A stretch of 64,000 nucleotides of DNA from Haliclona indistincta (Eukaryota; Porifera; Demospongiae; Haplosclerida; Chalinidae). The translations under genes and the position numbers were made by a program. The stretch is from the NCBI GenBank assembly GCA_964017065.1, contig OZ024783.1, positions 1,614,134 through 1,678,133 on the forward strand. The letters run 5' to 3'. Below the pieces are notes generated by a model. That model did no database searches, had not been told where the DNA came from, and saw nothing but the letters and a program-made list of their open reading frames with translations. Of the stretch, positions 31,897 to 43,251 are shown piece after piece. Within the stretch, counting starts at the first letter, position 1, and each line of letters begins with the position of its first letter.

Positions 31897-34800
31897 TCAA
31901 AATGTTCTGTAGCTGTTGTTTTCATTTTCGTTGTTACCATTGTCAAGAAGACGATAAGGAAGACTGTCACTAACGTCAATGCACTCACGACTAGCTGAAG
32001 TCTCGTTCTTCATCTTTAGTGCGGACAATTTCTGGTATATTTTAATAGCTATGAACACCATCATGTATCCAATAGAGATAGAGATCAGAATTAGCTGCAC
32101 AATGATCAGAAGCGTTCCGTTTGATCGATAGAAAGCAAATACGGCTGAATAAATGCATGTAATGGAACAATGAACATAAACAAACTAATAAACAAACCGT
32201 AGTAGTATTGAGGACCTTGAACAATGATGCTGGCTATTGTGATAAACATTAAGCGATAAAGAAAGTAGAGTCCAGCGAAGTATCGATGTCTATCTTTGAA
32301 GCAAGCCTGGAAGGTGTCAAGAAATGGCATCAGCTTCAGTCGTAGTTTGTCGTAGTACCATTTTGGTGGTGTCCTTGTGAAGCAGTCCTTGCTGAACAGC
32401 TTAGTGAGTATGGGTTACAGAATGAGGATAGTTGGTGGAGGAGTCAAGATGAAGATAATACAAAGAAAGGCTGGCACAGCATGCCACAGATGGGTTCCCT
32501 TCAGATAGTCAAGCTCACCATCAAACATAGGAGCAGTTGTGTACCATTCATGATATTTATAGATATATGAAGGAGTTAGTATGCATGATGTGATGGCAGC
32601 ACATTGAAAGTAGCACAGCACTAGGAATGCCGACAGTCCATCTACTATAGACCCTCTAATGTTCCTCCTGCCACATCGTCGGCACAGCTTCACACAGCTG
32701 TAACATGAGTGTATTTTCATGAACAAGATAGTTCCCAGAACCAGAAAAAATGCATATGCAAGAGTGGCATATTGAATCATAAGTAGATTCATGATCGTAT
32801 CAGAAAAATACAAAATCCTCCACTCCAAATTTCAAAAGAGAAAATTCCTATTACCAATTGAAAGAAATCCACTGCATACCGTGTGAAGCGATCTTCAATA
32901 TGAATTGTTTTGAAAGCTGTTATATTTATTCACGATAATATCTGAATATAGAAGACGAAGCTGTAGACAGCTCCTGAAGTGATCCTAATATTGAAGAGCA
33001 ATATAATGAGGAAGATGATAGTCACCGGGAGCAGCTCTGAGACAATATATAGATAGGTATACCATAACTACAGCTGGTGTTGTTTCCACAAGTGTAGCTT
33101 GCTGAATGATAATACACAGACATGTTGTCAACACATCTCCCGCACAATCGGCCATGCCTACTGTCTCCACAAAGTTGTTTCTCTAGAGCCTGTTTATCAG
33201 CCATTGGAGGTAGGGTGCATGTAGGCTGACCATGACAATTATTTGGGTTGCATAATTACACAGAGTCCAGTAAGTAGATTACCTGGTGTTGTATCGTTCA
33301 TGTATCCTGCCCAATAATTGCTGGCAATTGCTGCTGATTCATTTTCACATTGTATCGATTTGTAATTTTTGGAACAAGTACATTTCAGTGATTCGTTGTG
33401 AAACTCAAATCCCGGGCCGCAAAAAGACAAATTGAATCTTGCTGTGAGAGTATATGTTGAGCTTTCCAGCAGTAGTTCACCTTCATCTCCTGGGAAGCCT
33501 ACAACCATGATTGAGTTATTGTGATAATAGGCAACTTTGGCATTTTCTCTTGAACTCTGTACTCTAGCTGTGAAGGGGAACAGTTGACTTACATCTTCTC
33601 CAAACTCATCGTATTGCACTATTTTTAAAGAAGATTCTATGCCAGGCAAAACTACACCTTGGAATTGAATTGTATAATTGTTGGGTGAAGTAGCAACAGT
33701 CTTTCCAGGGTTAGTGAATGTAAAATTTCCCAAGCACTCTGTTTCTAAAAGGTGAGGTATACTGTAAGAGTCATTACTTGCTTGAATGCAAGAATTATTA
33801 CAAGTCTCTAGGGTTGTTGTATAAATATCACTGTATCCAATACTGGCTGAGTTGTTGTGAAAATAGAAGAAAACATTGTTTGGCTGATGATCCAGAATAT
33901 ATAAAAAACATGATATGTCATTTATGTTAGCTTCCAGAACACTAGTCAAAGCACTAATGGCTCCACTAAACATGGTGGCTGTGTTATTCAAAAAATAGAA
34001 GGAACTGTAGTCATCACCAGCCCGGTAATCACTGTGAATATAGAGCGCTGAATGTCTAGACAGTACTATTGCTCCACCTTTGTAGCCAGAGTTCCTACTG
34101 AAGTAAACACGACTGCCAGTATTAAACATTGCAATTGTTTTTAAATCATCGTTTGAATCAAGATACAATGCTGTGCCATTGTTTCCTGTGAAATCAGTTG
34201 TACCCTCAAATATGACTTCCACTTCTGAAATGAAAAATGCGCCATTTTTATTGCCAGCAACATTAATAGACTTGAATATCACTACATTGCTCCTGAATAT
34301 ACAATCAAGGAAATAAACCCTATTGATGTTCTTAGGTCCATATTTCAAGAATATGCCACTAGTAACACTAACTGCTGCACCACATCGTGCAGAATTACTC
34401 TCGAAACGACATTTTATACATTTCAGAGTGTTGTATCTGTGTTTGAAATCTTCTAAAGAAGAAGAGTAAGTTGACAAACCTCCACCATTTGTAGCAGTAT
34501 TGCTGACAAAAAAAGAACTTAGAACAATGCAGGTATTGTTACTCGGAAAAAAATCATTGTGGGCTGAGTATCTAATTTGAAGACCTCCTCCATCAGCAGA
34601 CGCAGTGTTAGCAATGAAAGAATTATTCAAGATTTTAATCATGCTATTTGATGTATTTCCACTTACATAAATAAATGCACCACCGCCGTAAACTGCATAA
34701 TTGCCTTCCAGTGTGTTATTTTCCAGTTTAATACTGCAATGCTTGTAAAAATAATTATTATTTAGAATAAGGATTCGAATTCCACCACCTCTTTCACAGT

Positions 34801-35566
34801 ACTTAGAGTCCATGGGATTTTGTTTTGGCACTCTGTTTGAGACATTGCCGTGTCCATTTTTTATGAACTTGCTATTCACAATAGAATAATCAGCGTTCAT
34901 GCTCAGATTATTTTCACCAAGAAAGACCACTTGTAAAGCACCTTTACCGAAAGAAAGTGATTGAGAAACAGTGTTGTTGATGAAATAAGAGTCAACTACT
35001 TGTACTGTTAATCCTGTGTTGATAAACGTAAGACCTTGACTAATACTCATGGACACCATAATGCCCGATACATTGACTCGATTGCAGTTAATAATTTGGA
35101 TTGCTGTGCCATTGCCAGTGAGAGATTCTTTTGTGCTAAAAATGGTAGCTACACAGTTACTGATAGTGAAACTCTTAAGGGTGATACGTGTAGAGTGATC
35201 AAAGGCTATTCCGGTATCAAAGGTGCTGGAACTATTGCAGATGATTTCTGTCATTGAGTTGTCTTCTTTCCCGGTTAGAGTAATGTTCCCTACTCCACTG
35301 AAATTGGCTACTCCTTGAAGAGTGTAGTTAGTGTCATTAATCAAAATGACAATGTTGTTGAGCTTGAAACTAGTCACATGTTTAGAGACATTGACCAGAG
35401 ATCGACAGGAGACCAGTGAGCTGTGTTCCTCAAGACAAGATAGAGTGTCACTTCCCTTCTCTGAGATAAAGATCTCTCTGACAGAGACACACTGACAGCT
35501 CCAGTAGAAAAGACACAGTAGTAACAAAATCCGCATTCTGAACTTTCTGTGTCCGCAACTGACCAA
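31897..35566 (-). pseudogene. Decayed beta-helix polytopic membrane protein gene (paralogue of 39511-43251)
   Basis: This is an intronless copy of the intact gene downstream. The first 775 codons are open (likely ATG at 35536, MRILLLLCLFYWSCQC). Against the paralogue it then shows a 5-bp deletion near 33250 (LCVTELCN becomes LCVIMQPK-stop) and a disrupted stretch near 32830-33050. A Glu-to-stop change (GAA to TAA) lies at about 32414 (TILIL-stop-PILTKLF), and a deletion of about 80 bp at about 32143 removes part of the penultimate membrane region. These lesions make a full product impossible. A secreted ectodomain fragment could still be made from the first frame. Confidence 0.87.
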
Positions 35567-36159
35567 TGCGATTGTATTTATTATCTCATAATAGATTTAT
35601 AGAATTATCTTGTTTTTCAAACATTGACTAATAATAATGATAGGCACAATACATAATACATTTGGAACATTTCCTGCCAGCAGCTGTATTCAGCTAAGTA
35701 TTTTTTTAAATCATGAGCTTGATCAAAGGAATGTATAATTAAAGGAACTTGCATACTGACAACAATGAAGACAAAAGTAAAATTTTGAAAGAAAACTCTC
35801 AAAATGTCCTATACAGCTGCTCTTGACAGCAACTTCACTGTTATCAACAGGAAGCAAATACATATACACTTACTGTACAATTAACTTGACTCTCCACATT
35901 CATCTTTAGTTAGTCTGTTGAGAAAATATTAATTTTTAGTGTTAACTAAAAAGCCAAGACATGCTACACATGTACCATAATGTTTATGAAAGCAACAATA
36001 CATTGAATAATATCATTGTTAGGATTATAATAAGACAACGCCTGTGAAAAGTTAATACAATGAGAGTCAAAATCTGATCTTCCTTCACACTTTGGTCTCT
36101 TTAGTAGAGTCAACTAGCTGCAAGAATAACAGTGAGACATTATAATAATGTGTGTTCTG
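35567..36159. other. Spacer between the two truncated-receptor/beta-helix units
   Basis: No gene. 35567-35780 is the 5' flank of the beta-helix gene, matching 43252-43470 ('catttcctgccagcagctgt'). 35800-36120 is the receptor 3'-flank repeat ('aatgtcctatacagctgctc', 'tttagtagagtcaactagc'), as after R2, R3, R5 and R9. Confidence 0.7.
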
Positions 36160-37879
36160 TTAGCTCACTGATCCATTTTTGGTGGGAATATGTATACTGG
36201 ACACGAGAATCTTGACAGATGACCTGTTCAATTGTGCATGTCACCATTTCTTTCTCCACCCGTTGATGTAAGGGTCTCTTACCTATTTCAAAAACAAATA
36301 ATAATAGTACTAACAGCTCCAGTATAATTATAGTTGAAGACACTAACCGGTTTAGAGAGAGGAACCAACAAGATGAATATAGTGATGCCTTTGACGTACA
36401 AAATCTCAATATGATCAGAGAAGAGTGAAAGCTGACCAAACCACGCTATACCTAGTACAATCACTAGTGAGATGATCACCTTCAGCCAGTGCCTGTATAA
36501 AGGTGAGAATGAACACAACGCGTACACAGCTATCTCATTACTTTGCTGATTCTCTTTTGGACTTATCTTCTTGCTTCCTCAGGTGACAACACATTGTAAC
36601 AATATTCATGATTAGGAACCCAATGTTGACCTGATGTAGGTTAGTTATCTTTTAGTGGTTTTAGCATTAGTTGTAGTTCTTGTTATTGAGAACCGTTGTT
36701 TGGTATTTATTTGTTTTACTAAAAAACATTGTTATTCCTTGGTGATTACAACTATGAATAGAGTAATATCACATGCTATTTCATCGTTATTTGTTTTTAG
36801 AAACTTCCTTTCAATGTAGTTCTGTACAACCTATACAGTCACGAGCAAATGTGCGTTGTGCTGTGTATAATTCTCTCGTGCAATAGCTCATTAAATTTCT
36901 TTCTGATATTCCAGTTGTACGCTCAACTCTGAGTGGTTAATTACTTCCAAGGTTCAAATTTTCGAGCTATGGTTATAAAACACACTTACATAGCTAACTT
37001 ACCAAACCAATAAGAATGGTCGGAGCAAATAAGCTCAAACTAAGTTCGTGTCATGCCTCATCCAACACCTGTACCTGTGCATGACAGCATGTATTAATAG
37101 TTCATCATCGTCTGAATAAATCATTTACCATGCACATCAGTCTCGCAGTCGCATCAGTCTCCCAATTCACCATGCACGTCCATGCATAATGGCTTCCAAT
37201 AATGTTTTCAGTGTTGACTCAGTAAGAATCCAAGAGGTACCACTAGAATCATGTATAACAGTGGTACACCTATACATGCATGCATACAGTTACAGAATAA
37301 TATTGCAGTGCACAAACCATTCGCATCACTTACCGTAACTCGCTATGGTAGGGTCCGCAATGGAAAAAAATAAAAGTCAGTGAATCTAGCCTTTACTGCA
37401 GTTACAAACAACACTATATACGTAACAAACAACTGCATATTCAAATCTCTGAAATCATTGCTCGTTGCTCTGCAATCGCTAGCTGAAATCGGCAACTTTC
37501 GTGACCTTTGACCTTGGGGTTAAATAATGGTGCATTCCCGACTTTTCGCGACAGTTAGCAGTTAGCGCTCTGTTTGTGCGTGCTTAGTACCGTCTCGGAA
37601 GTTCCTGCAACAGCTCAGATTGGCTGGCTTACCTCCCCAAATAAGCGTTTCATGACTAGCAATGACTCGCGATTCCAACATCTTTGGGCTTTACTTTTTG
37701 TGACATTGAACAGACAGATCCCTACCAGTATTTTCTGATAGTACTAAGCTTAAGCACTGCATAAAACAAATTTCAGTCAAATGCTTACTGTTTGCCATCA
37801 GGCTGAAAAGGCTCAAAATATTAACCGTAATACAGAGAACCATGATCATAAACGCGGCATCACCAGCACAAAACTAGCA

Positions 37880-38135
37880 TTAAAGGAAAGATCTCCAACC
37901 GTAGCATCCGTTGCAAGTACATGTACAACTAGCAGTCACACGCTACTTTGGGCCTGCATTTTCGCAAGGAAAAATAGTGCTCTCTTGGGGGGTGTGGCCG
38001 ATACCTCAAACTAGTAACTAGAGCCACGCCCACCAAAAAGCACTGTTTTTCTTCTCGAAAATGCAGGCTCAAAAGTTGTGTGTGGCTGCTGATTGTACTT
38101 GCAACGGATGCTACGGTTGGAAATATTTCCTTTAA
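37880..38135. mobile_element. TTAA-flanked foldback MITE, 248 bp (family T4)
   Basis: The element 37884-38131 runs from AGGAAAGATCTCCAACC to GGTTGGAAATATTTCCT. Its arms are about 100 bp and share 'gtagcatccgttgcaagtac' in inverted form. TTAA lies at 37880-37883 and 38132-38135. It is nested at the centre of the 1.9-kb foldback element and abuts the next TTAA element. Confidence 0.82.
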
Positions 38136-38731
38136 CCCTTTAACCCCTATTGTTGCCTTTTGGCAACATACATACTTCAGACACCATAACTTTCTCAAAA
38201 AGTGTTAAAATATCCCAAAATTAAGCCAAATTGAAGAATACAAATAACTGCAAAAAAATTGACCGGTTTTCGGCGCGCCCCCTGCGCCAAACGTTATGGT
38301 GACGGCATTTCTATGGCTTCAGTGCAAATTTCACAACATTTTAGGAAAAACAAAATGGCTGCCAAGAAAATTTGGACATTTTATGGCTTCAGGGTGCTCG
38401 CAAACACATTTTTGTGCATTCTCTGTGATCTGGGCTACATTTTGCACTCACCAAAACCACTGCTATTTGTGTGTACTTTTCAGCAGCCAGCCCCAAAGTA
38501 CTAACTTTGAGCAAAATTTGACGAGGTCGTTGCACTTTATCGGCTTCACTTTCGAAGTGGGAGGGGCATATTGACCGACTTGAGTGTGGGCAATTGCGGC
38601 TACTCACTGGCATAAAAGGACGCAAATTTGAGACCAGTAGCACAAAAGACACACGAGATATTCACGAGAGAAGTGGTCAGCATTTACGAGGTTAAAAATT
38701 CAGCTGGATAATTTAGTAATTAAAGGGTTAA
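38132..38731. mobile_element. TTAA-flanked MITE, 592 bp (family T2)
   Basis: The element 38136-38727 starts CCCTTTAACCCC and ends TAATTAAAGGG. TTAA lies at 38132-38135 (shared with the neighbour) and 38728-38731. Internal blocks match the 3999-4602 element ('gacgaggtcg', 'cgaagtgggag', 'ggcgcgcccc'). Its short open frames show no known product. Confidence 0.8.
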
Positions 38732-39277
38732 TGCTAGTTTTGTGCTGGTGATGCCGCGTTTATGATCATGGTTCTCTGTATTACGGTTAATATTTTGAGC
38801 CTTTTCAGCCAGATGGCAAACAGTAAGCATTTCGGCTGAAATTTGTTTTATGCAGTGCTTAAGCTTAGTACTATCAGAAAATACTGGTAGGGATCTGTCT
38901 GTTCAATGTCACAAAAAGTAAAGCCCAAATATGTTGGAATCGCGAGTCATTGCCAGTCCGGAAACGCTTATTTGGGGAGGTAAGCCAGCCAATCTGAGCT
39001 GTTGCAAGAACTTCCGAGACGGTACTAAGCACGCACAAACAGAGCGCTAACTGCTAACTGTCGCGAAGAGTCGAGAATGCACCATTATTTAACCCCAAGG
39101 TCAAAGGTCGCGAAAGTTGCCGATTTCAGCTAGCGATTGCAGAGCAACGAGCAACGATTTCAGAGATTTGAATATGCAGTTGTTCGTTACGTATGTAGTG
39201 TTGTTTGTAACTGCAGTAAAGGCTAGATTCACTGACTTTTATTTTTCCATTGCTGACCCTAGCTATGGTAAATAAAG

Positions 39278-39346
39278 CAATGTAGCGTTTGTGATCTGCT
39301 GTGAATACTTTGACTAGTTTCACAGCAGATTACAAACTCTACATTG
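39278..39346. repeat. Foldback junction inside the TM3 exon, second copy
   Basis: Same inverted junction as 31655-31723: arms 39278-39305 and 39318-39346 around tactttgactag. Two or three mismatches in the right arm show it has drifted since duplication. Confidence 0.87.
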
Positions 39347-39510
39347 TTCAAACAAACAGATTAAATATATTTCTGTATTCAAAAAAACAATATTGAAAAA
39401 GCTACACGCAAAAAAACTTAACAGGTATGAGTGAGTGGGGTGATTCAAACTTCAGCTGATATACATGAACAGTGACACACGAAACAAAATGCAAAAGTTG
39501 TTGTCAGCTC

Positions 39511-42500
39511 TCAAAATGTTCTGTAGCTGTTGTTTTCATTTTCGTTGTTATCATTGTTGAGAAGACGGTATGGGAGACTGTCACTAACGTCAATGCACTC
39601 ATGACTAGCTGAAGTCTCGTTCTTCATCTTTAGTGCGGACAATTTCTGGTATATTTTAATAGCTATGTACACCATCATGCATCCAATAGAGATAGTGATG
39701 AGAATTAGCTGCACAATGATCAGACGCGTTCCATTTGACCGATTGAAAGCAAAGTTGTAAAGTGTGATCATTAGCAGGGATATGATGATGATGAAGAGTG
39801 ACATCTCTAATAATTCATGCCATTTCTTCTTGTACGGCTGAATAAATGCATGTAATGGAACAATGAACATAAACAAGCTAATGACCAAACCGTAGTAATA
39901 TTGAGGACCTTGAACAATGATGCTGGCTATTGTGATAAACAATAGGCGATAGAGAAAGTAGAGTCCAGCGAAGTATCGATGTCTATCTTTGAAGCAAGCC
40001 TGGAAGGAGTCTAGAAATGGCATCAGCTTCATTCGTAGTTTGTCGTAGTACCATTTTGGTGGTGTCCTTGTGAAGCAGTCCATGCTGAACAGCTTAGTGA
40101 GTATGGGTTCCAGAATGAGGATAGTTGGTGGAGGAATCAAGATGAAGATAATACAAAGAAAGGCAGGCATAGCATACCACAGATGGTCTCCCTTGAGATA
40201 GTCAAGCTCACCATCAAACATAGGAGCAGTCGTGTACCATTCATGATATTTATAGATATATGAAGGAGTTAGTATGCATGACGTGATGGCAGCACATTGG
40301 AAGTAGCACAGCACTAGGAAAGCTGACAGTCCATCTACTATAGACCCTCTAATGTTCCTCCTGCCACATCGTCTGCACAGCTTCACACAGCTATAACATG
40401 AGTGTATTCTCATAAACAAGATAGTCCCAAGAACCAGAAAGAATGCATATGCAAGAGTGGCATATTGAATCATAAGTAGATTCATGATCGTGTTAGTTTG
40501 AAACATACAAAATCCTCCACTCCGAATTTCAAAAGAGAAAACTCCTATTACTATTTGAAAGAAATCCACTGCATACTGTGTGAAGCGATCTTCAATATGT
40601 ATTGTTTTAAAAGCAGTTATATTTATTCGTGATAATATCTGAATATATAGGACAAAGCTGTAGACAGCTCCTGATGTGATCCTAATATTGAAGAGCAAGA
40701 TAATGAGGAAGATGATAGTCACTGGGAGCAGCTCTGAGACGATGTAGATAGGTATACCATAACTACAGCTGGTGTTGTTGCCACAAGTGTAGCTTGCTGA
40801 ATGATAGTACACAGATGTGTTGTCATCACATCTCCCGCACAATCGGCCATGCCTACTGTCTCCACAAATTTGTTTCTCTAGCGCCTGTTCATCAGCCATT
40901 GGAGGTAGGCTACAGGTAGGCTGACCATAACAATTATCCGGGTTGCACAATTCTGTTACACAGAGTCCAGTAAGTAGATGATCTGGTGTTGTATCGTTTA
41001 TGTATCCTGCCCAATAATTGCTGGCTATTGCTGCTGATTTATTTTCACACTGTATCGATTTGTAATTTTTGGAACAAGTACATTTCAGTGATTCATTGTG
41101 AAACTCAAATCCCGGGCCACAAAAAGATAAATTGAATCTTGCTGTGAGAGTATATGTAGAACTTTCCAGCAGTAGCTCTCCCTCATCTCCTGGGTAGCCT
41201 ACAACCATGATTGAGTTATTGTGATAATACGCAACTTTGGCATTTTCTCTTGAACTCTGTACTCTTGCTATGAAGGGGAACAGTTGACTGACATCATCTC
41301 CAAACTCATCGTATTGCACTAATTTCAAAGAATTTTCTATACCAGGAAAAACTACACCTTCGAATTGAATTGTATAATTTTTGGGTGAAGTAGCCACATT
41401 TTTCCTAGAGCCTGTGAAATTAAAGTTTCCCAAGCACTTTGTTTCAAAAAAGTGAGAAGCATTAGAATCTTTGATTGTACGATTGCAAGAGTTATAACAA
41501 GGTTCTATAGATGTTGTATAAACATCACTGTATCCAATACTGGCTGAGTTGTTGTGAAAATAGAATGATACGTTTTTTGGCCAATGTTCCTGTAAAGTTA
41601 AAAAGCACGTTTTTTCATATATGTTAGGTGTCTCAAAGATGATTCTATTAGTCAAAGCACAAATGGCTCCACTGAACATGGTGGCTGTGTTACTCAAAAA
41701 ATAAAAGGAACTGTAGTCATCACAGTGAATATAGAGAGCTGAATTTCCAGACAAGACTATTGCACCTCCTTTGTAGCCAGTGTTCCTTCTAAAGTAAACA
41801 CGACTACCAGCATTAAACGTTGCAACTGTTTTCAAATCATCGTTTGAATCAAGATACAATGCTGTGCCATCATTTCCTGTGAAATCAGTTGTGTCTGTAA
41901 ACGTGACTCCCACTTTGGAAATGAAGAATGCGCCATTACTATCTACATTTGATTTGGTTATCACCATATTGTTCTTGAATATACACTCATTGAAAAAAAC
42001 TCGATTTATGCTCTTTGTTCCTTTTTTCGAGAATAGCCCACAAGTAACACTAACTGCTGCACCACAGGGTGCAGAATTTCCCTCAAAAAGACAGTTTTTA
42101 CAAGACAATTTGTTGTATTGGTCGGTATGATTTATGTGGTGTCTTATAGAAGAAGAGTAAGTAAACAATCCTCCGCCGCTTGAAGCAGTGTTGTTGATAA
42201 ATGAAGAATTGATGATAGAGCAGGTATTGTTAACTGGAACAGTGTGCCCATAAGCAACATAACTAATTTCAAGACCTCCTCCACTAACCAACACAGTGTT
42301 GGAAAGGAACGAATTATTCAAGATTTTAATTTTGCTATTCGATGTACTTCTAGTCACATGTACGAACGCACCACCACCAAAAACTGCATGATTGCCTTCC
42401 AGTGTGTTGTTTTTCAACGTTATGCTGCAATCTCTGAAAAAATGATCAAGAAGAACGATTCGAATTGCACCTCCTCTTTCACAGAGCAAGGTTTCAGCGA

Positions 42501-43251
42501 TGTTTCGTTTCATATCTTTGTCTGAAATATTGCCATTGTTTATGAACTTGCTATTCAGGATAGTATAGTTGGTGATAGTTTTAAGATTATCTGTTTTATA
42601 AAAGATCACTTGTAAACCACCACCACCAAACCAATGAGATCGAGAGACAGTGTTGTTGATGAAACGAGAGTCAACTACTTGTACTGTTGATCCTGTGTTG
42701 ATGAACGTAAGGCCTTGACTGATGCTTCTGGACACTACAATGCACGATACGTTGACTCGATTGCAGTTAATAATTTGGATTGCTGTGCCATTGCCAGTGA
42801 GAAAATTCAGATTGTTGGGGCTAAAGATGGAAGCTCCACAGTGACTGATAGTGAAACTCTTAAGGGTGATAACTGCAGAGTGATCAAAGACTATTCCGGT
42901 ATCAAAGGTGCTAGAACTATTGCAGGTGATTTCTGTCATTGAGTTGTCTTCTTTCCCAGTTATAGTAATGTTCTCTACTCCACTGAAATTGGCTACTCCT
43001 AGAAGAGTGTAGTTAGTGTCATTAATCATAATGACAATGTTATTGAGCTTGTCACTAGTCACATGTTGAGAGACATTGACCAGAGATCGACAGGAGACCA
43101 GTGGGCTGTGTCGCTCAAGACAAGATGGAGTGTCACTTCCCTTCTCTGAGATGAAGATCTCTCTGACAGAGACACACTGACAGCTCCAGTAGAAAAGACA
43201 CAGTAGTAACAAAAATTGCATTTTGAACTTTCTGTGTCTGCAACCGACCAA
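39511..43251 (-). CDS. Intact beta-helix ectodomain, multi-pass membrane protein (about 1236-1246 aa)
   Basis: A single-exon frame. The ATG at 43221 (MQFLLLLCLFYWSCQC, signal peptide) is more likely than the one at 43251. The ectodomain, to about residue 835, has many N-x-S/T sites and repeated coils such as 'NNTLEGNHAVFGGGAF', 'NNSFLSNTVLVSGGGLEIS' and 'NSSFINNTASSGGG'. These are typical of a right-handed parallel beta-helix. A Cys-rich EGF-like piece (about 712-740, CGPGFEFHNESLKCTCSK) and a second Cys cluster (LCGRCDDN, CGNNTSCSYG) precede about 8-9 hydrophobic segments from about residue 836 to 1215. One loop has Cys pairs (CYSCVKLCRRCG). The cytoplasmic tail is short. The function is unknown; a surface receptor or channel-like protein is possible. 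It is not a 7TM family B protein. Its broken paralogue is at 31897-35566. Confidence 0.88.
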   Translation of the reverse strand: MVGCRHRKFKMQFLLLLCLFYWSCQCVSVREIFISEKGSDTPSCLERHSPLVSCRSLVNVSQHVTSDKLNNIVIMINDTNYTLLGVANFSGVENITITGKEDNSMTEITCNSSSTFDTGIVFDHSAVITLKSFTISHCGASIFSPNNLNFLTGNGTAIQIINCNRVNVSCIVVSRSISQGLTFINTGSTVQVVDSRFINNTVSRSHWFGGGGLQVIFYKTDNLKTITNYTILNSKFINNGNISDKDMKRNIAETLLCERGGAIRIVLLDHFFRDCSITLKNNTLEGNHAVFGGGAFVHVTRSTSNSKIKILNNSFLSNTVLVSGGGLEISYVAYGHTVPVNNTCSIINSSFINNTASSGGGLFTYSSSIRHHINHTDQYNKLSCKNCLFEGNSAPCGAAVSVTCGLFSKKGTKSINRVFFNECIFKNNMVITKSNVDSNGAFFISKVGVTFTDTTDFTGNDGTALYLDSNDDLKTVATFNAGSRVYFRRNTGYKGGAIVLSGNSALYIHCDDYSSFYFLSNTATMFSGAICALTNRIIFETPNIYEKTCFLTLQEHWPKNVSFYFHNNSASIGYSDVYTTSIEPCYNSCNRTIKDSNASHFFETKCLGNFNFTGSRKNVATSPKNYTIQFEGVVFPGIENSLKLVQYDEFGDDVSQLFPFIARVQSSRENAKVAYYHNNSIMVVGYPGDEGELLLESSTYTLTARFNLSFCGPGFEFHNESLKCTCSKNYKSIQCENKSAAIASNYWAGYINDTTPDHLLTGLCVTELCNPDNCYGQPTCSLPPMADEQALEKQICGDSRHGRLCGRCDDNTSVYYHSASYTCGNNTSCSYGIPIYIVSELLPVTIIFLIILLFNIRITSGAVYSFVLYIQILSRINITAFKTIHIEDRFTQYAVDFFQIVIGVFSFEIRSGGFCMFQTNTIMNLLMIQYATLAYAFFLVLGTILFMRIHSCYSCVKLCRRCGRRNIRGSIVDGLSAFLVLCYFQCAAITSCILTPSYIYKYHEWYTTAPMFDGELDYLKGDHLWYAMPAFLCIIFILIPPPTILILEPILTKLFSMDCFTRTPPKWYYDKLRMKLMPFLDSFQACFKDRHRYFAGLYFLYRLLFITIASIIVQGPQYYYGLVISLFMFIVPLHAFIQPYKKKWHELLEMSLFIIIISLLMITLYNFAFNRSNGTRLIIVQLILITISIGCMMVYIAIKIYQKLSALKMKNETSASHECIDVSDSLPYRLLNNDNNENENNSYRTF

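Larger units (their letters stand above)
37342..39269. mobile_element. Foldback element with arms of about 530 bp, 8-bp TSD, hAT-like
   Basis: GCTATGGT occurs at 37342-37349 and 39262-39269, and is single in the homologous exon at about 31637-31646. Ends read AGGGTCCGCAATGG and, inverted, TAGGGTCAGCAATGG. The arms (about 37350-37879 and 38732-39261) are near-identical inverted copies, sharing for example 'gaccttggggttaaataatg'. The 8-bp duplication and (T)AGGG ends fit hAT. The centre holds two further TTAA elements. It is inserted in a receptor TM3 exon. Confidence 0.88.
36160..39346 (-). pseudogene. Truncated adhesion receptor, unit 2, split by a foldback transposon
   Basis: The tail exon 36160-36285 ends KNGSVS, like R2 and R3. 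TM6-7 is 36345-36500 (HWLKVIISLVIVLGIAWFGQLS), TM5 about 36555-36635 and TM4 about 36990-37075. The TM4 exon is degenerate, with a stop. The TM3 exon is interrupted at 37349 by a 1.9-kb foldback element and resumes at 39262. It ends at the same inverted junction as unit 1. The TM6-7 exon resembles unit 1 but the tail resembles R2/R3, so the fragment looks chimeric. It cannot encode a receptor. Confidence 0.8.

Noticed and set aside
31897..35566. Fusion of the beta-helix protein with the truncated 7TM receptor
   Set aside because: The beta-helix frame has its own stop and membrane region before the receptor remnant, and the junction is an inverted repeat, not an in-frame join.
38296..38574. 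92-residue plus-strand frame and its antisense partner
   Set aside because: Within a TTAA MITE; only short overlapping frames without conserved features.
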